From an uncultured Eubacteriales bacterium (GTDB taxonomy: Bacteria > Bacillota > Clostridia > Peptostreptococcales > Anaerovoracaceae), in assembly GCA_902793875.1 (NCBI GenBank), contig CADBFL010000010.1, positions 1-26,520 on the forward strand: 26,520 bases of DNA, written 5' to 3'. The translations under genes were made by a program, and so were the position numbers. Below, one piece after another: positions 8,044-15,742 of the stretch (position 1 is the stretch's first letter; each line of letters starts with the position of its first letter). A model generated the notes under the pieces. The model was given only the letters and a program-made list of their open reading frames with translations. It searched no databases and was not told the DNA's origin.

Positions 8044-9826
8044 ATGAGCTCGAAAAAGACAAAGGCCCGCATGGAAAGCGGTGAGATCATCCATCAGAAG
8101 TGCTGGCAGTACATACAGGAAGTAAACGGAACGGGTCCGGAGCATCTCAGTCTCGTTGCCGTGACAGACAGCAGCAGGGAATACACCTACCTGCAGATGT
8201 ATGAGATGTGGGAGCGCTATGCGCGCGTCTTTTCTGCGCTCGGCATCACAGGGAGCAACGGATCGAGAGCCGGCATCACCGGTGCGGCATCCGCAGAAGT
8301 GACGTTCGCTTTCTTCGGCCTCAACATGACCGGAGCCTCTGTGTCGATGTTGCAGCTCAGCAGCGAGGATGTCTTTGAGAGACTCAGGGATATGGTCAGG
8401 AAAGAGAAGCTTACGGATCTGATACTGGTCGACTATCTGACGGATGCATGCCTTCTCAGGCAGCTGCTCCGCGAGAAGAACTCCATGGGGCTGCGCAATG
8501 TGATAGTGGTACACATCCCTGTGAACGGGGCGTTTGCCTTTATGGTGGATAAGGTCTTAAGCAGGATCAATCACAGACAGATGCGGGAAGTTCCCGGAGC
8601 CGTCTTCATGGATGACCTGCTCGAAAAGCACCGGGATCACGAGATATGCTATGCGGACAAGGCCGGTGATGAAGCGGCTGTTATCGTACACACATCGGGC
8701 ACCACCGAAGGCGTCCCGAAGCCGGTACCGCTTTCCGACAGCGCGATCAATGAGACAATCACTGGTGCACGGCACGCTGTTCAGAGGTGCTGAATTCATA
8801 GGGACACTGACGCCTCTGGCCAACGGAGGGAACCTGGTGACACTGCCGACAGTCATAATCTGGTTCAATCTCATCGCTGCTGTCGAATATTATCACGCTA
8901 CCAACCTGGTCTACTTCTCAGCTCTGATCGATCTCTTTGATCTGGCGATCATAAAGCCTGATCTGTCATCGCTTCAGTCGGTACTCCTGGTCGGCGACTT
9001 CGTCTCAACTGAGAGCATCAGGAAATGCAGGGACTTCTTCAGGGCGTGCGGATCGGATGCGAACATACTTGTCGGATACGGGCTGACGGAGGCCGGAGTC
9101 GGACTCACTCTCAGCGATCCTGATACAGAGGATGATTCGGTAGGATACCTGCTGCCGGGAGTGAAGGCGAAGTTCTGGAACGAAGACAAGAAGCGTTTTT
9201 ACGAACCAGACGGGAAGGAGCACACGGGAGTCCTCTACATCTCCACGCCTTCTCTTTCGAGCGGGCGTCTCGACGATGAAGTAATATTTGAACTCGACGA
9301 GATAGAGGGCGAGAAATACCTGAATACCAATGACATGTTCAGGATCAGCGAGGACGGGACGCTGTACATTATCGGCAGGGCTAACAGATTCTACATCAAT
9401 GAAGAGGGCGTGAAATTCGAAGCGGGACTTCTGGAAAGAGCGCTTAAAGCTCAGAAGGGGATCAAAAGCTGCGGGATTGTGCCTGAATATAACAAACTGA
9501 CACACGACACTGAGCCTGCCCTCTATGTGGAGACGGCAAGGCCGTGCCTGGGCGGATACCGGATAATAAAGGAGGCTCTTGAGCAGGTATACATAGAGGA
9601 CGGACTCATCAGCAAGACTGAGCTTCCTTCAAGGTGTGTCATCACAGATGAGATCCCGCGCACCTCGAACGGAAAGGTGGATATCAGCAATATCACGGAA
9701 GGCAAAGTACACGGCTTGTCCTACAGGATAGAAGCCGTATACGAGGACGAAGATCTTAAAGCGATAGAACTGGTCCCGGGAGGCGGAGGATCCAGGATCC
9801 TGGGCTGCGACTGCGCATTTCAGTGA
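8044..9826 (+). pseudogene. ANL adenylate-forming enzyme, broken by internal deletion and frameshift
   Basis: The first half (from ATG 8044) matches the ANL proteins at 3845 and 10790 from the N-terminal helix (IIHQKCWQYIQEVN) through the P-loop HTSGTTEGVPKPVPLSD and on to NET near 8754. After that the frame runs into nonsense and stops at 8793. The second half continues in the next frame from about 8757 (SLVHGTLF) through LANGG, the A5 motif GYGLTEAG, and the lysine motif SNGKVD, to a stop at 9824-9826. Compared with both intact paralogues, about 15-17 residues between NET and the LFMDLSSAY-like segment are missing, so this is a deletion of roughly 45-50 bases as well as a frame change. The A3 and A5 motifs are otherwise well kept, which implies recent damage or a sequence error. 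As written it makes no complete enzyme. Confidence 0.8.
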
Positions 9827-9834
9827 TCATGCGC

Positions 9835-9865
9835 TTGACAACAGCAGATACGGATGGTAAACAAT
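9835..9865 (+). promoter_or_regulatory. Candidate sigma-70-type promoter of the MarR gene
   Basis: A perfect -35 hexamer TTGACA lies at 9835-9840, only 9 bases after the stop of the broken ANL gene. The -10 region is weaker: TAAACA at 9858 gives 17-base spacing and AACAAT at 9860 gives 19-base spacing. The position just upstream of the regulator, with an operator-like palindrome directly downstream, supports a new transcription unit starting here. The start point cannot be fixed from sequence. Confidence 0.5.
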
Positions 9866-9867
9866 AG

Positions 9868-9879
9868 TTAAGTACCTAA
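9868..9879 (+). promoter_or_regulatory. Near-palindromic operator candidate (MarR autoregulation)
   Basis: TTAAGTACCTAA reads almost the same on the other strand (10 of 12 positions, centre GTAC). It lies just downstream of the -10 region and 56 bases before the MarR start codon, a place where a bound repressor would block transcription. MarR dimers commonly bind palindromes of this size, often in their own promoter. Binding itself is inferred. Confidence 0.45.
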
Positions 9880-9893
9880 ACATAAATGAAGAA

Positions 9894-9909
9894 GCGCATA
9901 CCCGTGCGC
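9894..9909 (+). other. Small hairpin in the MarR leader
   Basis: GCGCA (9894-9898) and TGCGC (9905-9909) form a perfect 5-bp GC-rich stem around a 6-base loop, about 12 bases upstream of the AAAGGAG ribosome binding site. There is no U-tract, so it is not a terminator. It may be a structural element of the leader or chance. Confidence 0.25.
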
Positions 9910-9934
9910 AGAGATAAGCGAAAGGAGTCCGGCA

Positions 9935-10372
9935 ATGAAGAAGACTGTAGATGAAAGACTTTTTGAACAGATAATGAAGGCGCCGCGCAGCGTCAGAAGA
10001 AGAGCATTTGAATTTCCTTTCCCGCGTCCGTTCTTCGTCAGGGAGAGACTGCTTGTGATCGCCGACTCCTATGACGGAGGGGTAAGACAGAAGAACCTCG
10101 TCGAAGAACTGGACATCAGCCCTGCTGCGGTATCCGAGCTCGTGACCAAGCTCGAAAAGGACGAGTATCTCAAAAGGGATGTCGATCCTGATGACAAGAG
10201 GGCTACTCTCATCACGCTCACTGATCTGGGCAAGGCAAGGGCTGCCGAGCTGTCTGATGAGAGGAACGAAAGATTCTCGAAGGCATTCACTGCGCTGACG
10301 GAAAAAGAAAAGGATCAGCTTCTGAAACTCCTCGAAAAGATCACGGCAGACGAGGAAGATAAGGAGGAATGA
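9935..10372 (+). CDS. MarR-family winged-helix transcriptional regulator
   Basis: The 145-residue product has the MarR fold order: an N-terminal helix, a helix-turn-helix (RQKNLVEELDISPAAVSELVTKL cut here to its core SPAAVSELVTKLEK near residues 65-80), a beta wing ending RDVDPDDKRATLITLT, and a long C-terminal dimerisation helix. The DDKR motif in the wing is typical of the family. AAAGGAG at 9921-9927 precedes ATG by 7 bases. The stop is one base before the start of the next small gene, which itself precedes the ANL enzyme at 10790, so the regulator probably controls this block and perhaps the ANL/transporter genes upstream. MarR proteins near acyl-CoA ligases often sense aromatic acids or their CoA esters; whether that holds here is unknown. 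Confidence 0.9.
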   Translation: MKKTVDERLFEQIMKAPRSVRRRAFEFPFPRPFFVRERLLVIADSYDGGVRQKNLVEELDISPAAVSELVTKLEKDEYLKRDVDPDDKRATLITLTDLGKARAAELSDERNERFSKAFTALTEKEKDQLLKLLEKITADEEDKEE

Positions 10373-10373
10373 T

Positions 10374-10784
10374 ATGATCTGTGAAATAATCAGAGGGCTG
10401 GCTTTTATTTCAAGGGTCGCCGACAGGGCGCAGGAGATGGCCGACAGAGCCGGCTTTGCCTGCGATGAAGCGCCTTGCTTCAGAGACAGCGGTGATAAAG
10501 AAGGCAGAGGCTGCGACATGACAGCACGCTTCAGGGATGACGATGATGAAGATCCCGAAGAAGAGGAGATCATCGTTGTGCAGGCGGAGGTCGTAAAAGA
10601 ACCTGAAGTTTCGGAAAAGCCCGAGCCTGCGAAAAAAGAGGCTCCTGCAAAGAAGGCTGAACCTGCGAAGAAAGCGGCTCCTGCGAAGAAAGCCTCTGCA
10701 AAAAAGAACGGACCTGCGAAGAAGGACGCTCCTGCAGCGAAAAAGGCTTCCGAAAAAGAAGAAAAGAAAGAAGATAAAAAATAA
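10374..10784 (+). CDS. Small protein with acidic middle and Pro-Ala-Lys-Lys repeat tail, unknown function
   Basis: This 136-residue protein follows AAGGAGG (10361-10367) with 6-base spacing and begins one base after the MarR stop. Residues 1-30 form an amphipathic helix-like stretch with a Cys segment FACDEAPC. Next comes an acidic run (DDDDEDPEEEE near 55-65), a short hydrophobic beta-like stretch IIVVQAEVV, then from residue 84 a basic low-complexity tail of PAKK units. Such tails resemble histone H1-like and some ribosome- or nucleic-acid-associated bacterial proteins, but the front half does not. The N-terminal CDEAPC resembles CDFAPC in the small protein at 445, and both precede ANL or transporter genes. 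No enzyme or transport motif is seen. It may be a charged scaffold or nucleic-acid-binding companion, but its role is unknown. Confidence 0.75.
   Translation: MICEIIRGLAFISRVADRAQEMADRAGFACDEAPCFRDSGDKEGRGCDMTARFRDDDDEDPEEEEIIVVQAEVVKEPEVSEKPEPAKKEAPAKKAEPAKKAAPAKKASAKKNGPAKKDAPAAKKASEKEEKKEDKK
10623..10746 (+). repeat. In-gene repeat encoding PAKK units (about 18 bp)
   Basis: About seven imperfect units of six codons encode E/A-P-A-K-K-x. Units vary at silent positions (GCG/GCA, AAG/AAA), so the repeat is kept at protein level rather than as a fresh DNA duplication. Repeat number could vary between strains by slippage. Confidence 0.8.
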
Positions 10785-10789
10785 CTGAC

Positions 10790-12598
10790 ATGGCAGACGC
10801 TGTCGACACAAAACAGAAATGCTGGCAGTTTATCAGGGCGCTCAACTCGGTAAGTGATGAGCGCCCTGATTGTATTGCGATCAGCGACGGCGCGGATGAG
10901 TATACATACCGCCGCATGTTCCGCAGATGGCAGATGTATGCCGAGGTTTTCTCGGCTCTGGGAATAAGCGGAGAAAACAGATCGCGGGCCGCGATGACGG
11001 GCGCCCCTGCAGCCGAAACGATATTCGCGTTCTATGCTCTCAACATGACAGGGACATCAGTATCGATGGTTCACATGTCGGATCTTAAGGACCCTCGCAG
11101 ATGGGAGAGGATGGTGAGAGAGGAAGGCATAACGGATCTGGTTCTTGCAGACAGCGTCATCGATCCGGACCTGCTTGACAGGCTGGTCAGAGAACGCAAC
11201 GGGCTCGGACGGATCATAGTGCTTCAGATACCTTCCGACGAATACCGGCTCTCCGACGAAGAAAAACTGCAGAAAAGGATATTGCAGCGCAGGCTGAGAT
11301 CGTACAGAGGAGTGCTGTTCATGGATGATCTTCTGGTGCGCTATGAAGCATACGACATAGCTTACGGAAAGAAGGACGATGAAGCTGCAGTGATCGCCCA
11401 TACATCCGGCACAGTGAACGGGATACACAAGCCCGTGCCGCTTTCCGACCGCGGGCTCAACGAAGCTGCCTCGGCGCTTCTGTCGGAAAAGAGGTTCGAA
11501 GAGCTTAAAGGAAGGGCGGTAAGCCCGCTCTTCATGGACCTGTCTTCAGCATATGCATTCACCGACATGATGCATCTTACGCTTGCCTTCGGGGGCAGAC
11601 TTGTGCTCGCGCCGGGAGTCCGCTATATTGAAGACATGGCCGGTATCATCGAAAAGAACAGGGTAAATGTCCTTTTCGCTACGGCAGCGTACATGGACGC
11701 GTTCATGAAGCTGAAGAAGAGACCTGATCTTTCTGCGCTCGAATTCGCTTTCGTCGGCGGAAGCTACGTGTCCTCATACATGAAGGGAAAGTACGACTCG
11801 TTCCTCGAAAGCTGCGGCTCGGGAGCAAGGACGACGCTCGGATACGGTCTGTCGGAGACCGCGGGCGCGTGCATGCTTTCAGACCCTGACCGTGAGGACG
11901 ACTCAATGGGCAGACCTCTTGCAGGAGTGAAGGTAAAGCTGTATGACGAGGAAGAGCAGAAGTTTTACGATCTTTCGGATGGAGCAAGGCGGGGAGTGCT
12001 CTTCATATCTTCTCCGTCTGTCAGCAGCGGCCGCATAGGCAAAAAGCGTTTCTTCAGCCCTGAGGATACAGGTGACGGAAAGTATCTGAACACCTATGAT
12101 CTTGTCGACGCAGGCGACGACGGATATCTGAGATATGCAGGCCGCATGAACAGATACTTCGTCAACAACGAGGGCATACGATTCGACGCGGGCCTTATCG
12201 AGACCGCGCTGTCTGCCCAGCCGGGCATCGAAAGCTGCTGCATCACCCCGGGATACGATAAGACCATGCACGATACCATACCGGTGCTCAGCCTGTCTGT
12301 CGCGGATAAGGACGGCGACGCTGCTGAGATCGCGGAAGAAGCCCTGATAAAAGCATTTATCGCGGATGGGATCATAAAGGAAACGAATCTGCCGGGGCAG
12401 TGTCTTATAGCGCAGAGTCTTCCGCTGAACGGATCCGGCAAGGCCGATGTCCGTAAAATAAGGGACGGCAGGGTGAAAGGGAAGCTGTACAGGATCAGAC
12501 CGGAACGTTCAGACGGAGTTCTTGCGGATATCGAACTGGTGCCGTTCAAAGACGCGCCCGGACTCAGATCGGGACTGCCTGACGAGCTGGAAAACTGA
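10790..12598 (+). CDS. ANL-superfamily adenylate-forming enzyme (intact, single-domain)
   Basis: This 602-residue protein is the complete version of the ANL family seen four times here. Motifs in order: the P-loop HTSGT then VNGIHKPVPLSD from H204; the A5 motif GYGLSETAG near 351; TYDL near 435 in place of the common TGD; the hinge region YAGRMNRYF; and SGKAD with lysine K551. Family members activate a carboxylic acid as acyl-AMP and usually pass it to CoA or a carrier. It begins 5 bases after the PAKK protein with no clear ribosome binding site, which suggests translational coupling. No carrier protein is encoded nearby, so CoA is the likelier acceptor, by inference. The glycine that normally follows the P-loop lysine (PKG) is proline here (HKPVP), as in all copies in this window. 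Confidence 0.9.
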   Translation: MADAVDTKQKCWQFIRALNSVSDERPDCIAISDGADEYTYRRMFRRWQMYAEVFSALGISGENRSRAAMTGAPAAETIFAFYALNMTGTSVSMVHMSDLKDPRRWERMVREEGITDLVLADSVIDPDLLDRLVRERNGLGRIIVLQIPSDEYRLSDEEKLQKRILQRRLRSYRGVLFMDDLLVRYEAYDIAYGKKDDEAAVIAHTSGTVNGIHKPVPLSDRGLNEAASALLSEKRFEELKGRAVSPLFMDLSSAYAFTDMMHLTLAFGGRLVLAPGVRYIEDMAGIIEKNRVNVLFATAAYMDAFMKLKKRPDLSALEFAFVGGSYVSSYMKGKYDSFLESCGSGARTTLGYGLSETAGACMLSDPDREDDSMGRPLAGVKVKLYDEEEQKFYDLSDGARRGVLFISSPSVSSGRIGKKRFFSPEDTGDGKYLNTYDLVDAGDDGYLRYAGRMNRYFVNNEGIRFDAGLIETALSAQPGIESCCITPGYDKTMHDTIPVLSLSVADKDGDAAEIAEEALIKAFIADGIIKETNLPGQCLIAQSLPLNGSGKADVRKIRDGRVKGKLYRIRPERSDGVLADIELVPFKDAPGLRSGLPDELEN

Positions 12599-12610
12599 TA
12601 TAATAGCATA

Positions 12611-13165
12611 ATGATGGATAAAGCGCTTATCGCAAACATAATCGTAATAATACTTGAACTGGCGGGATTCAACATCAGCCGCAGCCGCGGACTCATGATG
12701 CTGGTCTTTTACACCCAGCTTTCGAACCTGGTGACGCTTGTATCGTCTGTGTGTTATCTGATCAGCAGCGACAGCGCGGTCACGGCCTCCATGAGATATC
12801 TCAGCACGGTCATGCTGACCATGACGGTGCTGGTCACTCTTTTCGTGCTCATACCTTCGGGGGCGGGTTTTGCCCGCATGATGCTCACGGGAAACGGCCT
12901 TTTTCATCACACTCTCTGTCCGGCGGTATCCATCACGTCGTACATGCTGTGGGAACAGCATTCGTCTGCATGGGCCGTTCCGGTCATAGTGACCTTCATC
13001 TACGGCGTCGTCATGCTTTACCTGAACCACGCTGAGATCGTCGACGGACCGTATCCTTTCCTGAGGATCCGTCAGCAGAGCGTAAAGGCAACGGTGATAT
13101 GGATGACCGTGCTCATCGTCCTTGTAACAGGCCTGTCGCTTGGCATAGCGTACGCGGCGAAATGA
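12611..13165 (+). CDS. Small multi-spanning membrane protein (Pr6Pr-like), unknown function
   Basis: The 184-residue protein has about six hydrophobic helices and few charged residues outside loops. The loop YLNHAEIVDGPYPFL near residues 137-151 resembles the DGPYPF motif of Pr6Pr-type small membrane proteins, whose function is not established. It is the only gene between the ANL enzyme and the channel gene. No ribosome binding site is seen before ATG 12611 or the adjacent ATG 12614. A TATAAT at 12599-12604 would place a transcript start at the ATG, but no -35 element fits. The next gene begins 15 bases after the stop. Family assignment is from memory of the motif and should be held lightly. 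Confidence 0.7.
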   Translation: MMDKALIANIIVIILELAGFNISRSRGLMMLVFYTQLSNLVTLVSSVCYLISSDSAVTASMRYLSTVMLTMTVLVTLFVLIPSGAGFARMMLTGNGLFHHTLCPAVSITSYMLWEQHSSAWAVPVIVTFIYGVVMLYLNHAEIVDGPYPFLRIRQQSVKATVIWMTVLIVLVTGLSLGIAYAAK

Positions 13166-13180
13166 TAAACTGAGGTAACA

Positions 13181-15742
13181 ATGGAAAAAAGCGGATCAAG
13201 ACACAAAAAAAGCCTGGCGCAGATGACACTTGCCTACCTGATAATTGCGGCTGTCGTTATTGCCGCTGTCATCATGGGCGTTTATACTGCCATCTATTCA
13301 AGGACGGTCGAGAACGACAGCCCTGTCATGCTCGATTTGTTCGAGGATACCTACAAGTTCATGATGGACAAGGAAGAAGAGACTGCGGATGATGTGGACA
13401 AAGACATGAGCGTGTCGCAGCAGCTCGTTTCATCCGCCCGGAAAATGAGCGGGGACGACTTCAGGGGAGCGTCATCCGCAGTGGAAAAGACCGACGGAGA
13501 CAAGGAAAAGCTTATAGAAGAAGGCGTAGACTATCAGAGCGCGCTTGACGACCTTGCCGCAGCTTACGGCTGTGATTTTATCAGCCTCGAAGCCGACGGC
13601 GAAGGCGATTACAGTATAACTGCTGCGACGAACAGCTATACCGCATATGAAAAGCTTTCCGAACTCGATCTCGTTCCTCTTGCGGACAGTACCGTCGGCC
13701 GGAGCAAAGATATCGTAAAAGTAAGCGGTAAAAAAAGCATAGTTATCTGCACTAAGGTATTTGACACCAGACACAAAGCGGATGATGCGGCCATGATGAT
13801 CATCCCGCTGCAGGCGTTCATCGCACGGTCTGCAATGCTCACCGCGACACTGCTTTTCATCGCGGTCGCCATGTGCATAGCTATCGCGGTATGGCTCATA
13901 TCCGTATACAGGCGCCTCATCGGCGGAAGCTTTTCCGATGATGAAAAGACGGCATACAGTAAAAAACGGATAAAGAGCAAGCTCATACTGGCGACGGTCG
14001 CGCTCACGGTCATCGCAGGTCTCAGCGCTGCTTTTTCCATGTCGGCAGACAGCGTTTTTCTGCGGACTTCACGTGGAACAGATACCCTTGACGCGCTCTT
14101 CGACCGCCTGGACGGTGATGTGGAGAGGACGAAGGTCCAGTGGACGAGCAGCCATAACCGCTATGTGCAGAACGCAAAGATACTGGCATCGCTCATAGAC
14201 AGCAACCGCAGTCTCCAGAACGAAGCCTGGCTCAGCGAGGCGGCTGATATAATCGGCGCGGACTATATCATGATCTTCGATTCCGACGGCAAAGAGATCA
14301 TTTCGGATTCGGAATACAGGGGCATATCGCTCAAAGGACGCAGCGAACCGGATATGGCCGACTTCAGCAGACTGCTGAACGGAGTCGAAAGCATCTCGCA
14401 TGCTGGCGTGCATGATGAAATTACGGGACAGACACGCGACTACCACGGTATTTGTCTTAAATATCTCGCGGATAAAGATTCATACGGGGCGATGCTCATC
14501 GCCGTCGATCCGCAGAAGTATTCGCTGACCAGGTTCACGGACGTCAATAATGTCATGGATTCGATGACACCGCCGAACTGCTTTATCATGGATGCCGACC
14601 CGGATACCGGCGTCATAGCTCATTCCAGCAACAGGGCGCTGATAGGCACGCATCTGAGCAAGAAAGACACCTATGACCTCTTCCTCGGATATCTGAAATT
14701 CAGAAACGTACCGTACTATGCCGTTTCGGCATCTCACGGGGAAAAACTGTATTATTACTGCATAGATAAAAAATACATGTTCTCGGATGTCGCTCCGTTC
14801 ACACTGTGCTATGCGCTGCTTTTCCTTGTGATATTCGTTATCATGTGCAGGATCCTGTACAGCAGGTATCCGGATGATGCGGAGAACGGCAGCAAGAACG
14901 CCATATTCTCTGAAAAAGCGACGGACTCGATAACCGCATTCATACAGAAGGCGGCTCAGATAAACGAAAGGCTCCTCAGCATCACGGAAATGCCGAGAGT
15001 GAACAAGGACCTTTCGAGGGTCAGGGACTGGGATGCCACGCCTGAACGTGAGGCTATGTCGATACTCGAACTGCTCATATTCATTTTCACCATGAGCGTA
15101 GGCGCTGTGCTCCTGCTGCGCAGGAATTCATCGACAGGAGGCACGGTGCTCGATTTCATACTGACGGGCAACTGGACGCACGGACCGAACCTGTTTTCGT
15201 TCACGGCGGTCTATTTCCTGTTCTGCGCTCTGTTCGTGATCCTGGCAGTGCTCAAGGCGATATCCGCTGTATTCACAGCCGTACTCAGCAAAAGGGTGCT
15301 TACTATATGCTCGCTGCTGCTCAACATATTGTTCTATGTGGCGCTGGCGGCATTCATCTTCCTGTCGCTGAGCTTCCTCGGAGTGAACACGAAGGCGCTT
15401 ATCGCGTCTGCGGGATTCGTGGGACTGGCCGTCAGCCTGAGCCTGCAGGATATCCTTTCGGACGTCTTTGCGGGGGTCATGCTCATTGCCGGACGCACAT
15501 TTGAGGTAGGCGATCATATCGAGGTCAAGGATGCCGGAGCCGGGACCGTCACGATGATCGGACTGAGGAGGACAGAGCTCATCGGAGACAACGGCAAGAC
15601 CTTCTCGATCAGAAACAGCCAGATAGGCAGGGTCATCAATCATTCCCGCGACGGAGGGCCGGCCCCGAACACAGATAAGAGCGGTGAGAGCAGAACAAAA
15701 GCCGAAAGGGGAAAAGCAAATGACCGAAAAAGAGATGTTTGA
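13181..15742 (+). CDS. MscS-type mechanosensitive channel with two extracytoplasmic sensor-like regions
   Basis: This 853-residue membrane protein is far longer than classic MscS (about 290). TM1 spans about residues 15-37. A first extracytoplasmic region (38-212) is followed by TM2 (213-238) and TM3 (266-287). A second, larger outside region (288-540) looks Cache-like, with segments such as IMIFDSDGKEI and FIMDADPDTG. More helices follow near 541-561, 628-647, 672-695 and 707-733. The last, near 740-770, has the MscS pore signature SAGFVGLAVSLSLQD, leading into the beta domain GDHIEV. The beta domain is short and the usual C-terminal cage domain is missing, replaced by about 28 charged residues. 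The start follows TGAGGT. The 3' end overlaps the aminopeptidase start by 23 bases. A channel gated by ligand as well as tension is inferred. Confidence 0.85.
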   Translation: MEKSGSRHKKSLAQMTLAYLIIAAVVIAAVIMGVYTAIYSRTVENDSPVMLDLFEDTYKFMMDKEEETADDVDKDMSVSQQLVSSARKMSGDDFRGASSAVEKTDGDKEKLIEEGVDYQSALDDLAAAYGCDFISLEADGEGDYSITAATNSYTAYEKLSELDLVPLADSTVGRSKDIVKVSGKKSIVICTKVFDTRHKADDAAMMIIPLQAFIARSAMLTATLLFIAVAMCIAIAVWLISVYRRLIGGSFSDDEKTAYSKKRIKSKLILATVALTVIAGLSAAFSMSADSVFLRTSRGTDTLDALFDRLDGDVERTKVQWTSSHNRYVQNAKILASLIDSNRSLQNEAWLSEAADIIGADYIMIFDSDGKEIISDSEYRGISLKGRSEPDMADFSRLLNGVESISHAGVHDEITGQTRDYHGICLKYLADKDSYGAMLIAVDPQKYSLTRFTDVNNVMDSMTPPNCFIMDADPDTGVIAHSSNRALIGTHLSKKDTYDLFLGYLKFRNVPYYAVSASHGEKLYYYCIDKKYMFSDVAPFTLCYALLFLVIFVIMCRILYSRYPDDAENGSKNAIFSEKATDSITAFIQKAAQINERLLSITEMPRVNKDLSRVRDWDATPEREAMSILELLIFIFTMSVGAVLLLRRNSSTGGTVLDFILTGNWTHGPNLFSFTAVYFLFCALFVILAVLKAISAVFTAVLSKRVLTICSLLLNILFYVALAAFIFLSLSFLGVNTKALIASAGFVGLAVSLSLQDILSDVFAGVMLIAGRTFEVGDHIEVKDAGAGTVTMIGLRRTELIGDNGKTFSIRNSQIGRVINHSRDGGPAPNTDKSGESRTKAERGKANDRKRDV

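Noticed and set aside
8744..8793. Programmed ribosomal frameshift in the third ANL gene
   Set aside because: About 15-17 conserved residues are absent as well, and no slippery heptamer with a downstream structure is seen, so a deletion explains it better.
10623..10746. PAKK protein as a true histone-like nucleoid protein
   Set aside because: Only the tail resembles histone H1; the acidic, Cys-containing front half does not fit, so no function was assigned.
12599..12604. TATAAT as a firm promoter for the gene at 12611
   Set aside because: No -35 or extended -10 accompanies it; kept only as a weak observation.
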